DNA of 64,000 bases, taken from NCBI GenBank assembly GCA_014529385.2, contig CM043944.1, positions 75,773,884 to 75,837,883 on the forward strand, given 5' to 3'. Within the stretch, counting starts at the first letter, position 1. Each line of letters starts with the position of its first letter. Below, piece by piece: positions 10,721-22,427 of this stretch. The DNA is from Adiantum capillus-veneris. Its lineage: Eukaryota > Streptophyta > Polypodiopsida > Polypodiales > Pteridaceae. The position numbers and the translations under genes were made by a program. The notes below the pieces were generated by a model, which saw nothing but the letters and a program-made list of their open reading frames with translations, did not search any database and was not told the origin of the DNA.

Positions 10721-13700
10721 TTAGTGGAGTCCCGTTGATTTCAGCATCTGAAGATATGACTCGTATCTCAGGTTTCCAATAGTCAGTGTAGGGCCAAATA
10801 TTTTACTTCCATGAGTAAAGAAACCAGTATAGAATTCCTCCTCAAAGGCCTGCATGTGAAAACTCGGCATAAACATGATTCTTTGATAAAAGAGGTGTAA
10901 TACTTTTGGAGATGGTTGCAAGGCTAGATCATACATCATATTTGTCACTATGTCGGCCGTTGACAACAAGGTTGAGTTGGTAGCTTTATCCGACGCAAAG
11001 ACTTCAATGCAATCCAATAATGTTCTGCAAATACTTTTGAGCATTTGACACGAAAGGTCAGGAGAGCCAGTAAAGAGCTTAATGGTGCCCGTTAGGGTTT
11101 TCACCATGTAGGCCTTACTTATTCTCTCTCCCACCTTTGGTCCTGGCATCCTGGGGTAATTAAGCCAATTTGGCTTCTTTGCTGTGATTCTGTCATGTTC
11201 TTGCCAACTTCTGACTCGTGGCATTGGACAGAATGTTGCATCTTCTCTAACTTCCTTGGGTGCCTCCACCAAATAGATTAGGTAGGTTCAATACTTTGTC
11301 AACCACGCTTTCCTCCATCTCGGCTGGGAGTCTACTATCTTCCTTGATTCCTCCTCTTTTGTGATGTCGCCTTCGTATACCGCGACATACTGCTCTTCTT
11401 CTATCTTTGTCTTCAGCACTTCAAACTTTAGTAGAGGAAGGGGCAATGTAGGTTGCATCCACTGTTCTTGCAGCACCTTAGTATCCACCCCTTGAAGTCC
11501 AATGGAGAACAGGAGTCTTCTTTCCCACTCCATGGCCGCCTTTGCACCCTCCTCTGTTGCCTTCTCTATCTGCTCATGCAATCTTTTTTCCTCATCCTCG
11601 ATAAGTCTTGATGTTGCGGTCTCGTCTTATGCAGGGGCTGGATCTTCACTTGTTGTGGCTTCCCTAGTCTCTGGAAGCGCCACGGCTGCCCTACCTATTT
11701 CTTCTTGCTGATCCTCTGTATCTTTTATCACTTTGTCTTGCAGATCTTGGAGCTGCTTTCGGAGGGCCTCATTTTCCGCTCTCAGTGCTTGGGTCTTTGA
11801 TGTCAGTCATTCTTCTGCAACCAATGAGCCCTCCGCAATGTGCAATCTCTACACTTGCTCTAGCCACAATTCCCTTTCCAAACTCCGGATTTGATCTTCC
11901 AGATCGAGGGTTATTGCTCCCTTTGGCTCTACTCTTGCTCTGCTAGCTCTTGGTGTGGATCTAAGCCTTAGGATTGTTCTATCCTGTAGCTCCATCCTTT
12001 CTCGTAGCTCAATGAGCTCGTCCTTTGCAGCTTCAATTCCTCATTAATTCTTTCTTTGGATTCTTGTGCACTAGCCACCTCTCTTGAAGCATTAGCAAGT
12101 TGGAGGATTAGTCCATCTCTTTCATTTTCTGCTTCCAGGAGAGATGCCTTGAGGTACTCTGATTCTTCTAGTGCACTCTCATATTTTGTTTCCATCTCAT
12201 TTTCTCTCTTTTCCACTTCTTCTTTGCTGTCCCTCACTGCCTTTGATCGGGCTTTGATATGCTACAACAGTTGATGCACTTTCTGGATATCTCTTTCATC
12301 CTCATCTTTGAGCTCATCCTCCTCTTCAAGCTCATCCTCTGCCTTCTCAGGTACCAACCTTCTCTCTCTGTCGAATCGATTCTTGGTCCTCCTCTCCTTT
12401 CCTCTCTGTTCTTCTCGTGTTAAGACAATGCCATACACAACTTTGAGGGCCTCTTCTTGAGTATATCCTGTTTCTATTAGAACATCATATTTCTCTTTCT
12501 TCATTTGAATTGGATCCGTTGCCTTATCCTCTTGCTGTATTTCGGGCTTTTCTGGCACATCCACCTCCACTTCAATAGTCTTTTCCTCCACTATCGTTTC
12601 CTCTCCTTTAGGACTAGACTCTTCTACCTTGTCCTTGCCTTTCTCACCTCCTTTTAATTCAGCTTTAATGTGTTGAACTTCTGCTTCGGTGTATGGCTCT
12701 ACTGGTTGCTTCTCCAATATAGCTTTTGATTCTTCATAAGCCTTGATATATTGATCATACCGATCAATATGGGGTCTGGTTGAGCTGGCTCCGACTTTAG
12801 TTGGGTCTGATACCCATTTTTCCTCAAAATTTCCTTTTAAAGCTCGCTCGGCTCTAAACTGTTCAAACATCCTCTCCATTCTGGCAGCTTTCTGTCTCTT
12901 AGTTTGCTTGGGAGCGGGTTTCTTCTTGGTCTTCTTCTTGAGGGGCTTGTCTGCTTCTTCTTTTGGCTCGGAAACAATCTCTAGCTTCCGCCTTGCCCTT
13001 GTTGACACTCTCTTGATGACCTCTGGCTGGTTTTCATCTTCAACTATCTCTTTCAGCCAGTGGCTTTGCGAGGGAACCTTTGGCCATTGGTCCCTTGCTC
13101 CGATAGCTTCATAAGATATCTTAGTCAACACCTCGGCTCCCCCAATGTACTTTGGCTTCTCGCTCTGCATAGCAATTACTTGCTCATGAATGTGCTGAGC
13201 ATAATTGACTTCCTTTGGGATGTTGCTCTTTATTGCCCTAGTGATGGTTGTGGCAATGGCATGTGGTGGTGTGGTATACTTTTGTGGACTTTTGCTGCAT
13301 ATGTGTAAGAATTGGTTGTAGATCCGGCAAAGCTTTGCCCCTCTCGGATCTGCCATGTCTTCATATGTGACATTTTGCTTCTTTGGCCCATACACTTCTA
13401 TAGCTTCTCGTATTTCTCTGACAGAGCTTCCTTTGTTTTGCAGCTTCAAAGCATCTGCAATGAGCTGAGGAGAGATAATCACTTCAACTTTTTCCCCGTC
13501 CCAGGCTGTGAGTGTAGCCATTCCATCTTTCTCTATGGTGGTTACCAACTCATACACTCTTTGAGCATCTACTCCTGATGGTCTGGAAGTAAAAAAACTG
13601 CGGAGATCTGCCCTTTCCAGGTATCTGCTTATCTCCTCCGTTCTGCTGTAGTCCACTAGTTCTTGGGGAATCATTGGGATATCCATTGTTTGTCCCCGTG

Positions 13701-13860
13701 GGTCTTTGAAAGTACCTTGGTATATCTTTATCCCCTGTTCTTCTATCCACGTCTTTGTAGGCTTGAGAGCCTCTAGGGCAATAGAAAATGGCTCGGCTTC
13801 TGCTATTGCTTCTCTGAGTGTCAGTCTCTTTCTCTTTGATGACGACTTCCCCGAATCCAT
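10721..13860 (-). pseudogene. Element C 3' ORF, about 1,040 codons with a central coiled coil
   Basis: The frame opens at ATG 13860 (MDSGKSSSKRKRLTLREA) and is uninterrupted for 532 codons to an in-frame TAG at 12262. It continues in frame as a coiled coil (KEEVEKRENEMETKYESALE), shifts frame near 12030, and goes on with further stops to 10721. The N-terminal 270 residues look globular (ISPQLIADALKLQNKGSS, then HICSKSPQKYTTPPHAIATT). A basic, glutamate-rich linker follows. The C-terminal part (WERRLLFSIGLQGVD, then YMVKTLTGTIKLF) matches the 3' ORF of element D. The position before the PPT is where env-like ORFs occur in some plant gypsy elements, but I see no signal peptide or membrane anchor. 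The function is unknown. Confidence 0.7.
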
Positions 13861-14028
13861 GGATCCTGTAACTCCAATTTCAGAAGTTAGCGTCTTTTTC
13901 AGTACTGAAAGCCGAAATTAAGCTTTTAACTATCCAAATGACTTGAAAATTGAAACATAAGCTATTCAAGGCCTAAGGATGCAATGCATATGGAAAAATA
14001 TGACATTTGGGTGCAAAATCATGCTGGA

Positions 14029-14050
14029 GACATCATACGCGTATGATGTC
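14029..14050. repeat. C palindrome, copy 1 (perfect)
   Basis: GACATCATACG followed directly by its exact reverse complement, flanked by A and T, which extends the palindrome to 24 bp. It contains ACGCGT at the centre. Confidence 0.9.
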
Positions 14051-14311
14051 TTTTGTGTCAAAATGGCTTGATATCGGTTGTGCTTGTAGCTGATAGTGTA
14101 TACATCCATTCTATATGCCTGGATTTGAATTTGGGTCCCATTTGGTCAAGTTATGGTCATTTTAGTCCTGGTCAGGCTCTTTGCAAGATCTTGAGTGGGA
14201 ATTGTATTTTGTGATCCAAATTGGATGAAACTTGGTGGTTGGCTCTCAAAGGGCATGTAGATCACTTCTTTGTGGTGGTTGCAACTTTGAAATGAAAAAA
14301 TCAAGTAGGGA

Positions 14312-14322
14312 GACATCATACG
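14312..14322. repeat. C palindrome, half copy
   Basis: The left arm GACATCATACG is intact, but the right arm is replaced by unrelated sequence. It begins 283 bases after copy 1. Confidence 0.7.
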
Positions 14323-15688
14323 ATCTGAAGTGCAAATGACAATGAAAATGAATGCCTCTATAGCCTTGCACCGATCACAGCGTTGGAAAGAACAACAACT
14401 GCACCGTCAAATTCACCTGTCAAGCTTGGATAAGAACAGCTCTAGCATAAAGCACACTTTGAATTAGAAGAATTAGAGAATATGAGTGTGTATATTGGCT
14501 CGTGTAGATGTCCGTAGAGCATCCATATGCTTGATTCCGATAAGGAATGAGCCAATTACAAGCATTTGAAGTTCGGGGGTTTTCAAAAAGCTCCAAAAAA
14601 GAGGTCTCTGGAAAGTATCTGCAGGTGTGCAGAGAAATGCAGCTATTAAATGGGGATTTTTTTGGCTCTTATCCCAAGGGATTTTCTCTCCCCTCATAGC
14701 CGACTTCATTTCGCCCCTTAGGCACCTTTTTATTGGTCCATTTTGAGCCTTTTTTGGGTAAAAAATGGGTTGTCGGCCACTTTTTGACTAAGGCAAGTGG
14801 GGGGGGACAGTGTCCGCGGACCAAAAAATGGGCCAGGCGCCTGTCCAAGCAGTGGGAACACATAGTGGGCTCCCCCTCCTCTCCCCAAAGTCCACGAGCC
14901 CTCTCAAGCAAGCCCAAGAACCTCCATTAACTCCTTTGATACACTCATAGGGGGTACCCACTCCCCCCCTTATACCCTCCATTTGTCATTTGCTCCCCCC
15001 CATGTGGGGTTATTCCATTGCCCCTTGGCACCATCCTCCCACCTTCCCCAACTTCCCCATGTCCAAATTTGAAATTTCTGTTTTGCCCCCAACCTAAGCC
15101 ATTTTCACGGAGGCGTAGCGGGTGACCCCGACCACCAAATGTAGTGTCGTAAAGCATGGCTTGGAGCTTATTACCCCGGATAACTCCAAAAATTTCTAAA
15201 CATACCATTGCTAAAAAAAACCATCAAGTCGGCCCACTTGCTGTCTTTCCCCGTGCATCCGCCGCCACTTTTTAAGTGAAAAAACCATCCACTTCGAGTG
15301 CATGTAACTCATGATGTCGGAGTCCGATTTGCAAGCTATCAAGCACGACTAGGAATGCTCATTAAAAACTATTTTTTGAAAGATAGTTGACCAACCCAAG
15401 AATCAACCAACAGCTTGACCAAAACCAAGCCTTTGTACATAAATTTTACAAGAGCACTCCAAAAAACTCAAAGCATTATGTACATCTATGTACTCGGGGC
15501 TAGTGAGCAAGCTTTTTAGCATGGATTAGAAACTTTATTTCCACCCAAAAAATGCCTGACAATGCGTATGATGTATTTTTGGGTAAAATTGAAGCATTTT
15601 GCATTGTAAGCTTGGATTTGGCTTCATATAGGCTTAGACAATGATTTTATGAAATTTGGGTATAGTTTGGACTAAAATTTGCTCTGGA

Positions 15689-15710
15689 GACATCATACGC
15701 GTATAATGTC
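15689..15710. repeat. C palindrome, copy 2 (one mismatch)
   Basis: The same 22-bp palindrome with ATAATGTC in the right arm instead of ATGATGTC. It shares the flank CTGGAGA with copy 1 on the left and TTTTGTGTCA on the right. Confidence 0.85.
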
Positions 15711-15824
15711 TTTTGTGTCATTTCTGCATGAGATTGGTTCTGTGGGCTCCTCATATGATAGTAAAGGACTGTGTGTACTCAAATCTGGACTTGAAGTTGA
15801 GTATGATGAATTTTGGCAAGATCA

Positions 15825-15884
15825 GGCTTTAAACAGAGGATTTTCTGCTGATTGGGCTTTAAACAGAGGATTTTCCGCTGATTG
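15825..15884. repeat. 30-bp tandem duplication
   Basis: Two adjacent 30-bp units beginning GGCTTTAAACAGAGG differ at one base (TCTGCT against TCCGCT). It looks like a local recent duplication. Confidence 0.8.
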
Positions 15885-16002
15885 GGCCAACAGAGTGATC
15901 CCCTTGACCAAATGGTATCAAACTCCATATGTGGCATGCATTTGATATATATAATGGATATATGATGAAAAATGATCAATTTTGGCTCTGTATGTGCAAA
16001 GT

Positions 16003-16024
16003 GACATCATACGCATATGATGTC
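16003..16024. repeat. C palindrome, copy 3
   Basis: The same palindrome with CGCATATG at the centre, one base off. It begins 314 bases after copy 2. Confidence 0.85.
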
Positions 16025-16286
16025 TTTTTGGCCAAAATGGTACTTTTTGGTTCCAGATAGCTTGTGCATGTGTTGAACAACATCCCTACAAAGTTTCATT
16101 GAGTTTGGAGCTATTTTGGAAAATTTAGGACCATAAGTCAGTTTTTTGCCCTACTTTGCGTCTTTTTAGTTTCCAATTGGTTTTTCAACTCCAAATATCA
16201 TGATACTTTGTACATTTGATGTTGTTAGAATGTAGAAAGAGGCTATGCATTCATGTGTTCAAGATGATGTGAAAATCATGTTGTGA

Positions 16287-16308
16287 GACATCATACGCGT
16301 ATGATGTC
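16287..16308. repeat. C palindrome, copy 4 (perfect)
   Basis: A perfect 22-bp copy, beginning 284 bases after copy 3. Confidence 0.9.
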
Positions 16309-18077
16309 TATTCTTGATAAAAAGTGTTTTTTGTGCAAAGCATGGTTGTGCTAGTGCCCTAAGCCCTGCTAACTAGTTTTCAACCTTAAAAATCATCACT
16401 TTAGTTAAAAGCCCCCTTTGTAGGCATTTCAGTCTCCGAAGTCGTCTTTTGGTGTTGGAGTTGATTTTCCTCGGTCTTTCTCCTCGAGAGTTGCATCCCG
16501 AGCTCATTTGAGGTGTTGGGAAGTCGTCTATGTGGTTGGACTCGACTTTGGTTCCTTCTTTTCCACCTTTAGCCATTTGATTGCCCGAAAGCGTCTTTTT
16601 CACCATTGGTAAGTGAAACGGCTTTCTTTTGGGTTTTTCTTGTACATATGTGTCATTGATGACTATTTAAAGTTGCTTGTGAAGTTTCATGGCAGTCGGT
16701 CGTCAATTTTGGCCGTTATGCCAAAATGACGCTTTGTGAGTCTGCCGCCGAATCGGTTGTTTTGACCTTTTTTGGTGGTCCAAACCTGGAGATACTCCAG
16801 GGCTGCATTGTCCTCGATGTTGTCGAGCTTCTTGTGAATTTTGGTGTCGTTTCGACAATTTTTTTTTGTTTGCCGCTTGCAGGCTCTATTGACCTAGGGT
16901 TTTTTCAGTTGGTCTTTCTCGTACTTTGAGGGTTAGGAACTCATCTTCTATACTAGGGTAAGCCACCTATTGGTTCTTGCATGGTTTGGTTAGGCGGTTG
17001 TACCTCTACCTAGCATTCTACCCATTTCTCCGTCTGCTCTTGTTTCTTTGTTTTGGTTAGTTTTCGCGACAAAAGTTAGTGATAAGCATCAAAAGATTAT
17101 GGCAACGAGTCTACCTCTCATATCTAGAGTCCTCTAAGCTCTCGTAGCGGTCGTAGAAGGTCGGATGCTCCTGTGTGCTCTTTGCTCTCTCCAAGTGGGT
17201 AATAGTGCAAATGAGCTTGTAAGTGAAGTAAAAAATACTTAACTCTGGACTTCTCGGTTCACTTGTTACCAAATTTGACATGTGCTTCTATCTCGTCGTG
17301 AAATGCACTTTATGATTTGTCCACTTTGTCAAAATTCTGCCATTTCGGGCTTTCCGCAACTTTTCTTGAATTGTGCCCAATTTTTACCATGGGTTGCTCT
17401 TGTCATTAGGATCATCACCATCTATTCTTTTCTTTTTTCTGATCTCGTTTCACCTGTTTTTTTATTTTTCTTTTACTTTTATTAAGAAAATCCTAAAAAA
17501 TAAAGGAAAATAGCATTACAAAAAACACCATAATTAGTTGGTAACCCCATGTATATGTATATACACTTTTTTGTGGTTTCTTGGCTTGGATTACCACTTT
17601 TTGGCTCCAAAAACACGCATATTTAGTCTTATTTACAAACTTAGAGACTCAAATTTATCATTTGATCTCTTATTATTGCAAAACAAAGTATATAAGGCAT
17701 AAATATTATCAATATCCGCAATCAAACATAAAAAATTTGAAATCATGTAAGACACTGCCCTCGTAGTATCATTTTCTTTGTCCTTATTGCTTGTAGTTCC
17801 TGTATACCTGTATACCTCCCCCCCTCCTAGTCTGAGTCCTCTCGGATGACTATGAAGTGTCTGAGGTTGAAGCATTGTAGTTGTTGTGATCATGCCTGGT
17901 GAATTCAATTGTAGAGCGATGAAATAGCAATATTTGCAATAATGCCTCTCTTTGTTTGATTGTCAGGTTTTTGGGGAATATTTGGGTTGTCTGTAGCACT
18001 TATGTTATAGAATCAGTACCTGCGTTCTTGTTTACATTTGTGTCCTTTTTGATAATCCAAATCTGCTTCCGATTTGC

Positions 18078-19157
18078 CTATGCTTGCCACAAACTCTTTG
18101 CTACCCAAATCTGCTTGAATTTAGGTTGTGATGTCTCTGTCCTTGAATACTGAGGATTCTCTGTTGATTGTACTGAAGAGAGTTCCTGTTTACAAATCTT
18201 TGGAATCCAAATTTCCTTGCTATGGCTTTGTGCTGTCAGTAATTTCTTTGGAATCCAGATCAGTTTCACTAAATTTGGTTGTCTGATACTCTGTTGTCTG
18301 GTGTTGAAGACTTTTTTTTCCACCTTTGTTCTCTCTAGCACAACCTTCTTTGGCCTCCATTCCAACTTTGAGTCTGTCTTTATCCAAGGTTGAGTTGTGC
18401 GTGTATTTTCTGTCTTCTCTACCCATGTCTGACATTTCTTCTTTGAGGAGCATTCCGGTTGTGTAGAAGTGGCTTTTGGTTGCCATCGCTCCTTCTTCAC
18501 CTCTTTAGGTCGTTTACCCTTGTCATTGGATTCTTCGATTTGCACCCGTACGGTCACTTTGGAGAAAGAAATTGATTGACTTTCCTCCTCATATTTAATG
18601 TTAACTGAATTTGAGCACCAATTAATCATCGCATTGTACTGCTTTTTCCATGGTTTCCCTAGTAACAACGGATGTTGCGTAGCTTTGTCTTCAACCACAT
18701 AAAACATATGTGGATACACATATTGGTTTATCTGTACGTGCAATACTGTGCATCCAATTGCTTTAATTGAGTGTTCTGAATAACTCTTCAACTCCTGTTT
18801 GTCAGTTTGCAACTTAGTGTCATGTTTTAATTGTTTGTACAAACTGACTGAAAGCAGGTTAGCTTGTGCTCCTGAATCCAATACTGCTCTGGCATTAATC
18901 TGGTTTGGCCCCACTTTGAACTCGATGATGGGTTCTACTTTGTATTCACCCATCTCTGATACACTGACTGCGTTTATTCGTAAGGCTCCTTCATTGTGTT
19001 GTCCTTGATGCAGTAGTCTTCTTTTCTCCATTCTTTCTTTTGCTTCCACTTGCGCTTCCTCAACAATCTTTTTCTTTTTCTGAAGTCGCAGTTTATCTTT
19101 TTGTATTTGAGAAGCATGTCCTGGGTTAGCAGCAAATGATACTTCTTTAATTTGCAT
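18078..19157 (-). CDS. Element C second retropepsin (PR2) with W-x-P-K tail
   Basis: This open frame of 359 codons lies behind the integrase and is probably the end of the Pol polyprotein, so its ATG need not be a start. Residues 20-50 are a lysine-rich helix. The catalytic motif is AVLDSGAQANLLS with Asp 94; the flap region follows, and the fold ends in HPLLLGKPWKKQY, the usual I/L-L-G-x-P-W of retropepsins. From about residue 210 the chain is basic and repeats a short motif around tryptophan: WQPK, WRPK, WIPKK, WIPK, WVAK. Element D has the same order. In the family such proteases cleave Gag and Pol; a copy behind the integrase is unusual. It is less damaged than PR1 of the same element. 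Confidence 0.75.
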   Translation of the reverse strand: MQIKEVSFAANPGHASQIQKDKLRLQKKKKIVEEAQVEAKERMEKRRLLHQGQHNEGALRINAVSVSEMGEYKVEPIIEFKVGPNQINARAVLDSGAQANLLSVSLYKQLKHDTKLQTDKQELKSYSEHSIKAIGCTVLHVQINQYVYPHMFYVVEDKATQHPLLLGKPWKKQYNAMINWCSNSVNIKYEEESQSISFSKVTVRVQIEESNDKGKRPKEVKKERWQPKATSTQPECSSKKKCQTWVEKTENTRTTQPWIKTDSKLEWRPKKVVLERTKVEKKVFNTRQQSIRQPNLVKLIWIPKKLLTAQSHSKEIWIPKICKQELSSVQSTENPQYSRTETSQPKFKQIWVAKSLWQA

Positions 19158-20829
19158 CCACTAATCCAGTTTGGCATTTCTTCTTCGTTTAATGTAGCAA
19201 GCTTGACGGCCCCGCTAGGTGATAAATCTTTAATCACAAGTGGTCCCATCCCTCACTTTTTAAGTTTTTTTGCATGCTGTTTTAGAGTGTATACTAGGAC
19301 AAAGTCCCCAATCTTAAACTCCTTAGTTCGTACATGCTTATCAAAGAACTCTTTTTGTCGCCTTTTCTGAGCGTAGATTGAAGCCACGGCTTTTAAGCAA
19401 AGCTCATCTAGCTTTTCAAGGTCATCTATTCTATCTGAAAGCTCATGTCCTGTCCAATCTAATTCCTTAGCTACTCTCATTGTTGGAATTAAAAATTCTA
19501 TTGGTAAAATAGCATTCAAACCAAAAACCATGTTGTATGGGGTCGTTCCTATCGACGTTTTATATGCTACCCTATACGCCCATAATGTCGAATGCAATCT
19601 CTGGTCCCAATCAGTTCTTGACTCAGATACAATCTTTGTAAGGACCGTGCATATGGTTTTGTTCGTCGCTTCAGCTTGTCCATTGGCTTGTGGATGATAT
19701 GGATCTGATTTACAATGTGTTACCATGAATTCGTCTAGAAGGTCTCTATCACTTCATTTATGAAGTGTGTGCCTCGATCACTCACAATTTCTATTGGTAA
19801 TCCATATCGTACAAAGACATATTTATACAGAAAATTTTCCGTGGTCCTGGCATCGGCTTTTTGAGTTGCTTTTGCCTCAACCCACTTTGTTAGATAGTCC
19901 GTCGCCACAATGATGTATTGTGCATGAGTCCTATATGCTGGAGGTGAGATAGGTCCAACATAATCAATCCCCCATTTTGCAAAGGCTCTTGCTCCCATCA
20001 TTGGTGTAAGAGGCATATCATCTCTTTTCAGTGGTACTTTTGTCCGCTGACAATCATCACATCGTTTTACGTATTCTTCAGCGTCCATGTGTAATGTCGG
20101 CCACCATATTCCTGTAGCTAAGAACACTTTTGATGTCTTATCACCTGAGAAATGGCCTCCACCTACTCCTCCATGAGCTTGCTCTAGGATTATCACATAC
20201 TCTGACTCTGATGCGCATATCCTAAGCTGGTTGTCCTTTCCTCTCTTATAGAGTTGATTTCCTATTAAAGCGTAATCTCGCGCTTCTGTCTGTACCGCTC
20301 TCTGACGCGCTTTTGAGGTTCCCTCTGGAAAAGTTCTATTTGTGAGATATTCAAAAATATAATGACTCCATTCAGGAGCAATCATTATTTGATACAAGGT
20401 TGAATATTCAGTTGGCGGTTTTGACGAACATGTAATACATACCGAGATATATTCATGTACACTCTCTTTCATTCCTGGCCAGTAGACTCCCAGCTGTAAC
20501 AGATTCCTGTACGTGTTTCTTCTTGAACAATGAAATGCACGTTCGTGAATATGTGCTTCTCGCAGATATATGTTATATTCTTCAGGATTGATACATAACC
20601 TTAAAATGTTATCGGTTCCTAAGTGATACAACCTTCCTGCAATCAACTGAAGAATTTTGGATTGCTGAATAATAACTTGTTTCTGGTTGTATCCTTTTCG
20701 ATCAAACTCTCCTCCATAGGTTAATAAATTAACAACATCCTGAGACCACTTTGGTATCATTTCTATGTTGAATAAGTACGCATCCGTCATGTCGTCATCT
20801 ACACCTATAGGGTCTTCTCCATTCGTCAA
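19158..20829 (-). pseudogene. Element C integrase with two tandem H2C2 modules
   Basis: After RNase H the open frame 21024-19735 carries two zinc modules of identical spacing (H-x6-H-x30-C-x2-C). Counted in that frame they are His158, His165, Cys196, Cys199 and His284, His291, Cys322, Cys325. Each is preceded by an L-Y-x2-G-x-D-N-x-L-R-x-C block, so about 126 residues are duplicated. The core follows: FAKWGIDYVGPI, IIVATDYLTKWVEAK (Asp376), EIVSDRGTHF (Asp416). A frameshift near 19738 leads to YHPQANGQAEATNK with the third acidic residue. The C-terminal fold ends GPLVIKDLSPSGAVKL and runs toward PR2. It would integrate element DNA; the frameshift inactivates this copy. Confidence 0.8.
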
Positions 20830-21498
20830 CCTTGAAAGGTGATCAGCTCTGAGATGTGTCTTTCCTTTCTTTACTACTACCGTGAAGTCGAATTCTAATA
20901 AGATGATGAACCATCTTACTATCCGTCCCGTATTGCATGGTTTGTTCACTAGGTAGAGCAAGGCTTGATGATCTGTGAAAAACACAAACTTATTGGCTAG
21001 AAGATAATGCCAAAATTTCTTCACAGCATAAATAATTCCTAATCCCTCTCGCTCCGTTGTTGTTTAATTCCTTTCAGCATTGTTGAGCTGTCAACTAGCA
21101 TAGCAGATTGCTAAATCCATGTTTCCTTCTTCTGGCTGAGCTAGGATGCATCCTATTGCATATGACGAAGCATCTATATGCACATGGAATATCTTCTCCC
21201 AATCTGGTGATTTCAAGACTGGAGCAGTGATGAGTGCCTCTTTCAGTTTCTTTAAGGATTCCTCACACTCCTCTCTCCATTCGTAATTCACTATTAGCCT
21301 GTAAAGTGGTTGGCCTTTTATAGAGTACATGTAAATGAATCGTCTATAATATCCACAATGTCCCATAAAGCTCTGCACTTGTTTTGCGTTGGCTGGTCTA
21401 GGCATATCCACTATTACTTTTATCTTTTCCATATCCATGGATATTCCGTTATGTGAGACAATGTCCCAGAATTCTGCCTTGTCGGACCATAAACACAC
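20830..21498 (-). pseudogene. Element C RNase H domain, broken
   Basis: It begins with the RT connection block (VQSFMGHCGYYRRFIYMYS) and EALITAPVLKSPDW, then the RNase H start IFHVHIDASSYAIGCILAQ with its first catalytic Asp. Two stops lie near 21065-21091. TTEREGLGIIYAVKKF, FFTDHQALLYLVNKP and FDFTVVVKKGKTHLRADHLS follow. RNase H removes the RNA strand during reverse transcription. It is of the ordinary Ty3/gypsy type; I see no additional archaeal-like RNase H. Confidence 0.75.
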
Positions 21499-22207
21499 AC
21501 TTTTCAGGATTGAGACAAATGCGATATGTCCTACATTTCTTGAATACCTTTCTTAGGTGTTCTAGATGCTCATCTCTCAGAAGAGAGTGTACACACAAAT
21601 CATCCATGTATATTTCTAGAAACAACCTCAAGTACTCTCTAAAAGCGTGAGTCATCAGCCTTTGGAATGTTGTAGGAGAATTAGTTAAACCAAACGGCAT
21701 AACTCGATACGCATATATTCCCCACTCCGTTGCAAAAGCTATTTTGTGTTGATCCTCTGGCGCAATGGACAGCTGATTATATCTTGAAAATCCATCTAGA
21801 AAGGAATATGCTCTTTTTCCCAATACACGTTCTAGAACATGATCAGTTATCGACAAAGGATAATTGTCCTTGATTGTCGCAGCATTTACTTTCTTCAAAT
21901 TGACACACACTCGGAGTTTTCCGTTTTTCATAGGCACTACCACAATCGGAGATACCCAGTCCGTGTGTTCAATCTCATATATGAATTCAGCTTCCATTAG
22001 CTTGTCTATTTCCTCTTTGATTCGTTTAGCAAACATGTCATTATACGTGTACGGTCTTTGTCTGCTAGACTTGGCGCCTTGTTTCAAAGGAATTGTATGT
22101 TGGCATATTGATGGATCGACTCCTTTCAAGTCCTTGTACGTCCATGAAAACACATTCCTGTATTCTCTGAGAAGACGCAAAAGTCTCTCTTCTTCTTTCG
22201 GAGACAC
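21449..22207 (-). CDS. Element C reverse transcriptase (open fragment)
   Basis: 252 codons are open. The order is YRNVFSWTYKDLKGVDPSIC, WVSPIVVVPMKNGKLRVCVN, RAYSFLDGFSRYNQLSI (first catalytic Asp), YAYRVMPFGLTNSPTTFQR, and the catalytic box IYMDDLCVHS. It ends in NPEKCVFMVRQGRILGH, where a frameshift leads to the next piece. All catalytic residues are present. The D-L-K-G-V-D-P block resembles D-M-P-G-I-D-P of Tat-branch elements. The enzyme is part of the Pol polyprotein, so the ATG is not a real start. Confidence 0.85.
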   Translation of the reverse strand: MSPKEEERLLRLLREYRNVFSWTYKDLKGVDPSICQHTIPLKQGAKSSRQRPYTYNDMFAKRIKEEIDKLMEAEFIYEIEHTDWVSPIVVVPMKNGKLRVCVNLKKVNAATIKDNYPLSITDHVLERVLGKRAYSFLDGFSRYNQLSIAPEDQHKIAFATEWGIYAYRVMPFGLTNSPTTFQRLMTHAFREYLRLFLEIYMDDLCVHSLLRDEHLEHLRKVFKKCRTYRICLNPEKCVFMVRQGRILGHCLT

Positions 22208-22427
22208 ATCTGTAGCTATGTATACCGGTCTCGGTTCCTCTCCTGGAGCTGCTAAATCAATATTTTTAGCGTCCTCCGGACCATCATCGGATTAGTTCTC
22301 CTTTCTTTCTTTGATAGGCTGGGTTAATATCACCTTCCTATCCTCTATCGTAAATTTCCTGTAGTAGTGAGAGGAAACATCCATGTTTCCCTTGACATTG
22401 GCATTTTCGTCCTCACCACTCTCGATT

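Larger units (their letters stand above)
13861..18077. other. Non-coding 4.2-kb region of C with palindromes
   Basis: There is no supportable gene; the short open frames have no family features. The region separates the PR2 tail from the 3' ORF. It holds four full copies and one half copy of the element's palindrome (14029, 14312, 15689, 16003, 16287) and a 30-bp tandem duplication (15825-15884). C-rich stretches lie at 14800-15050. Sequence around the palindromes is weakly similar between copies, suggesting decayed repeats of about 280 bp. It could also hold promoter or splice signals for the 3' ORF; none is identifiable. Confidence 0.65.

Noticed and set aside
10721-13860. C 3' ORF as an envelope gene
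   Set aside because: No signal peptide, membrane anchor or cleavage site is visible; position alone is not enough.
14029-16308. Palindromes as terminal inverted repeats of miniature DNA transposons
   Set aside because: Each palindrome is self-contained without spacer, spacing is near 282 bp rather than variable, and no target duplications flank the intervals.
13861-18077. Possible host gene between the two coding parts of C
   Set aside because: No exon-like frames, no recognisable motifs; the only ordered structure is the palindrome series.
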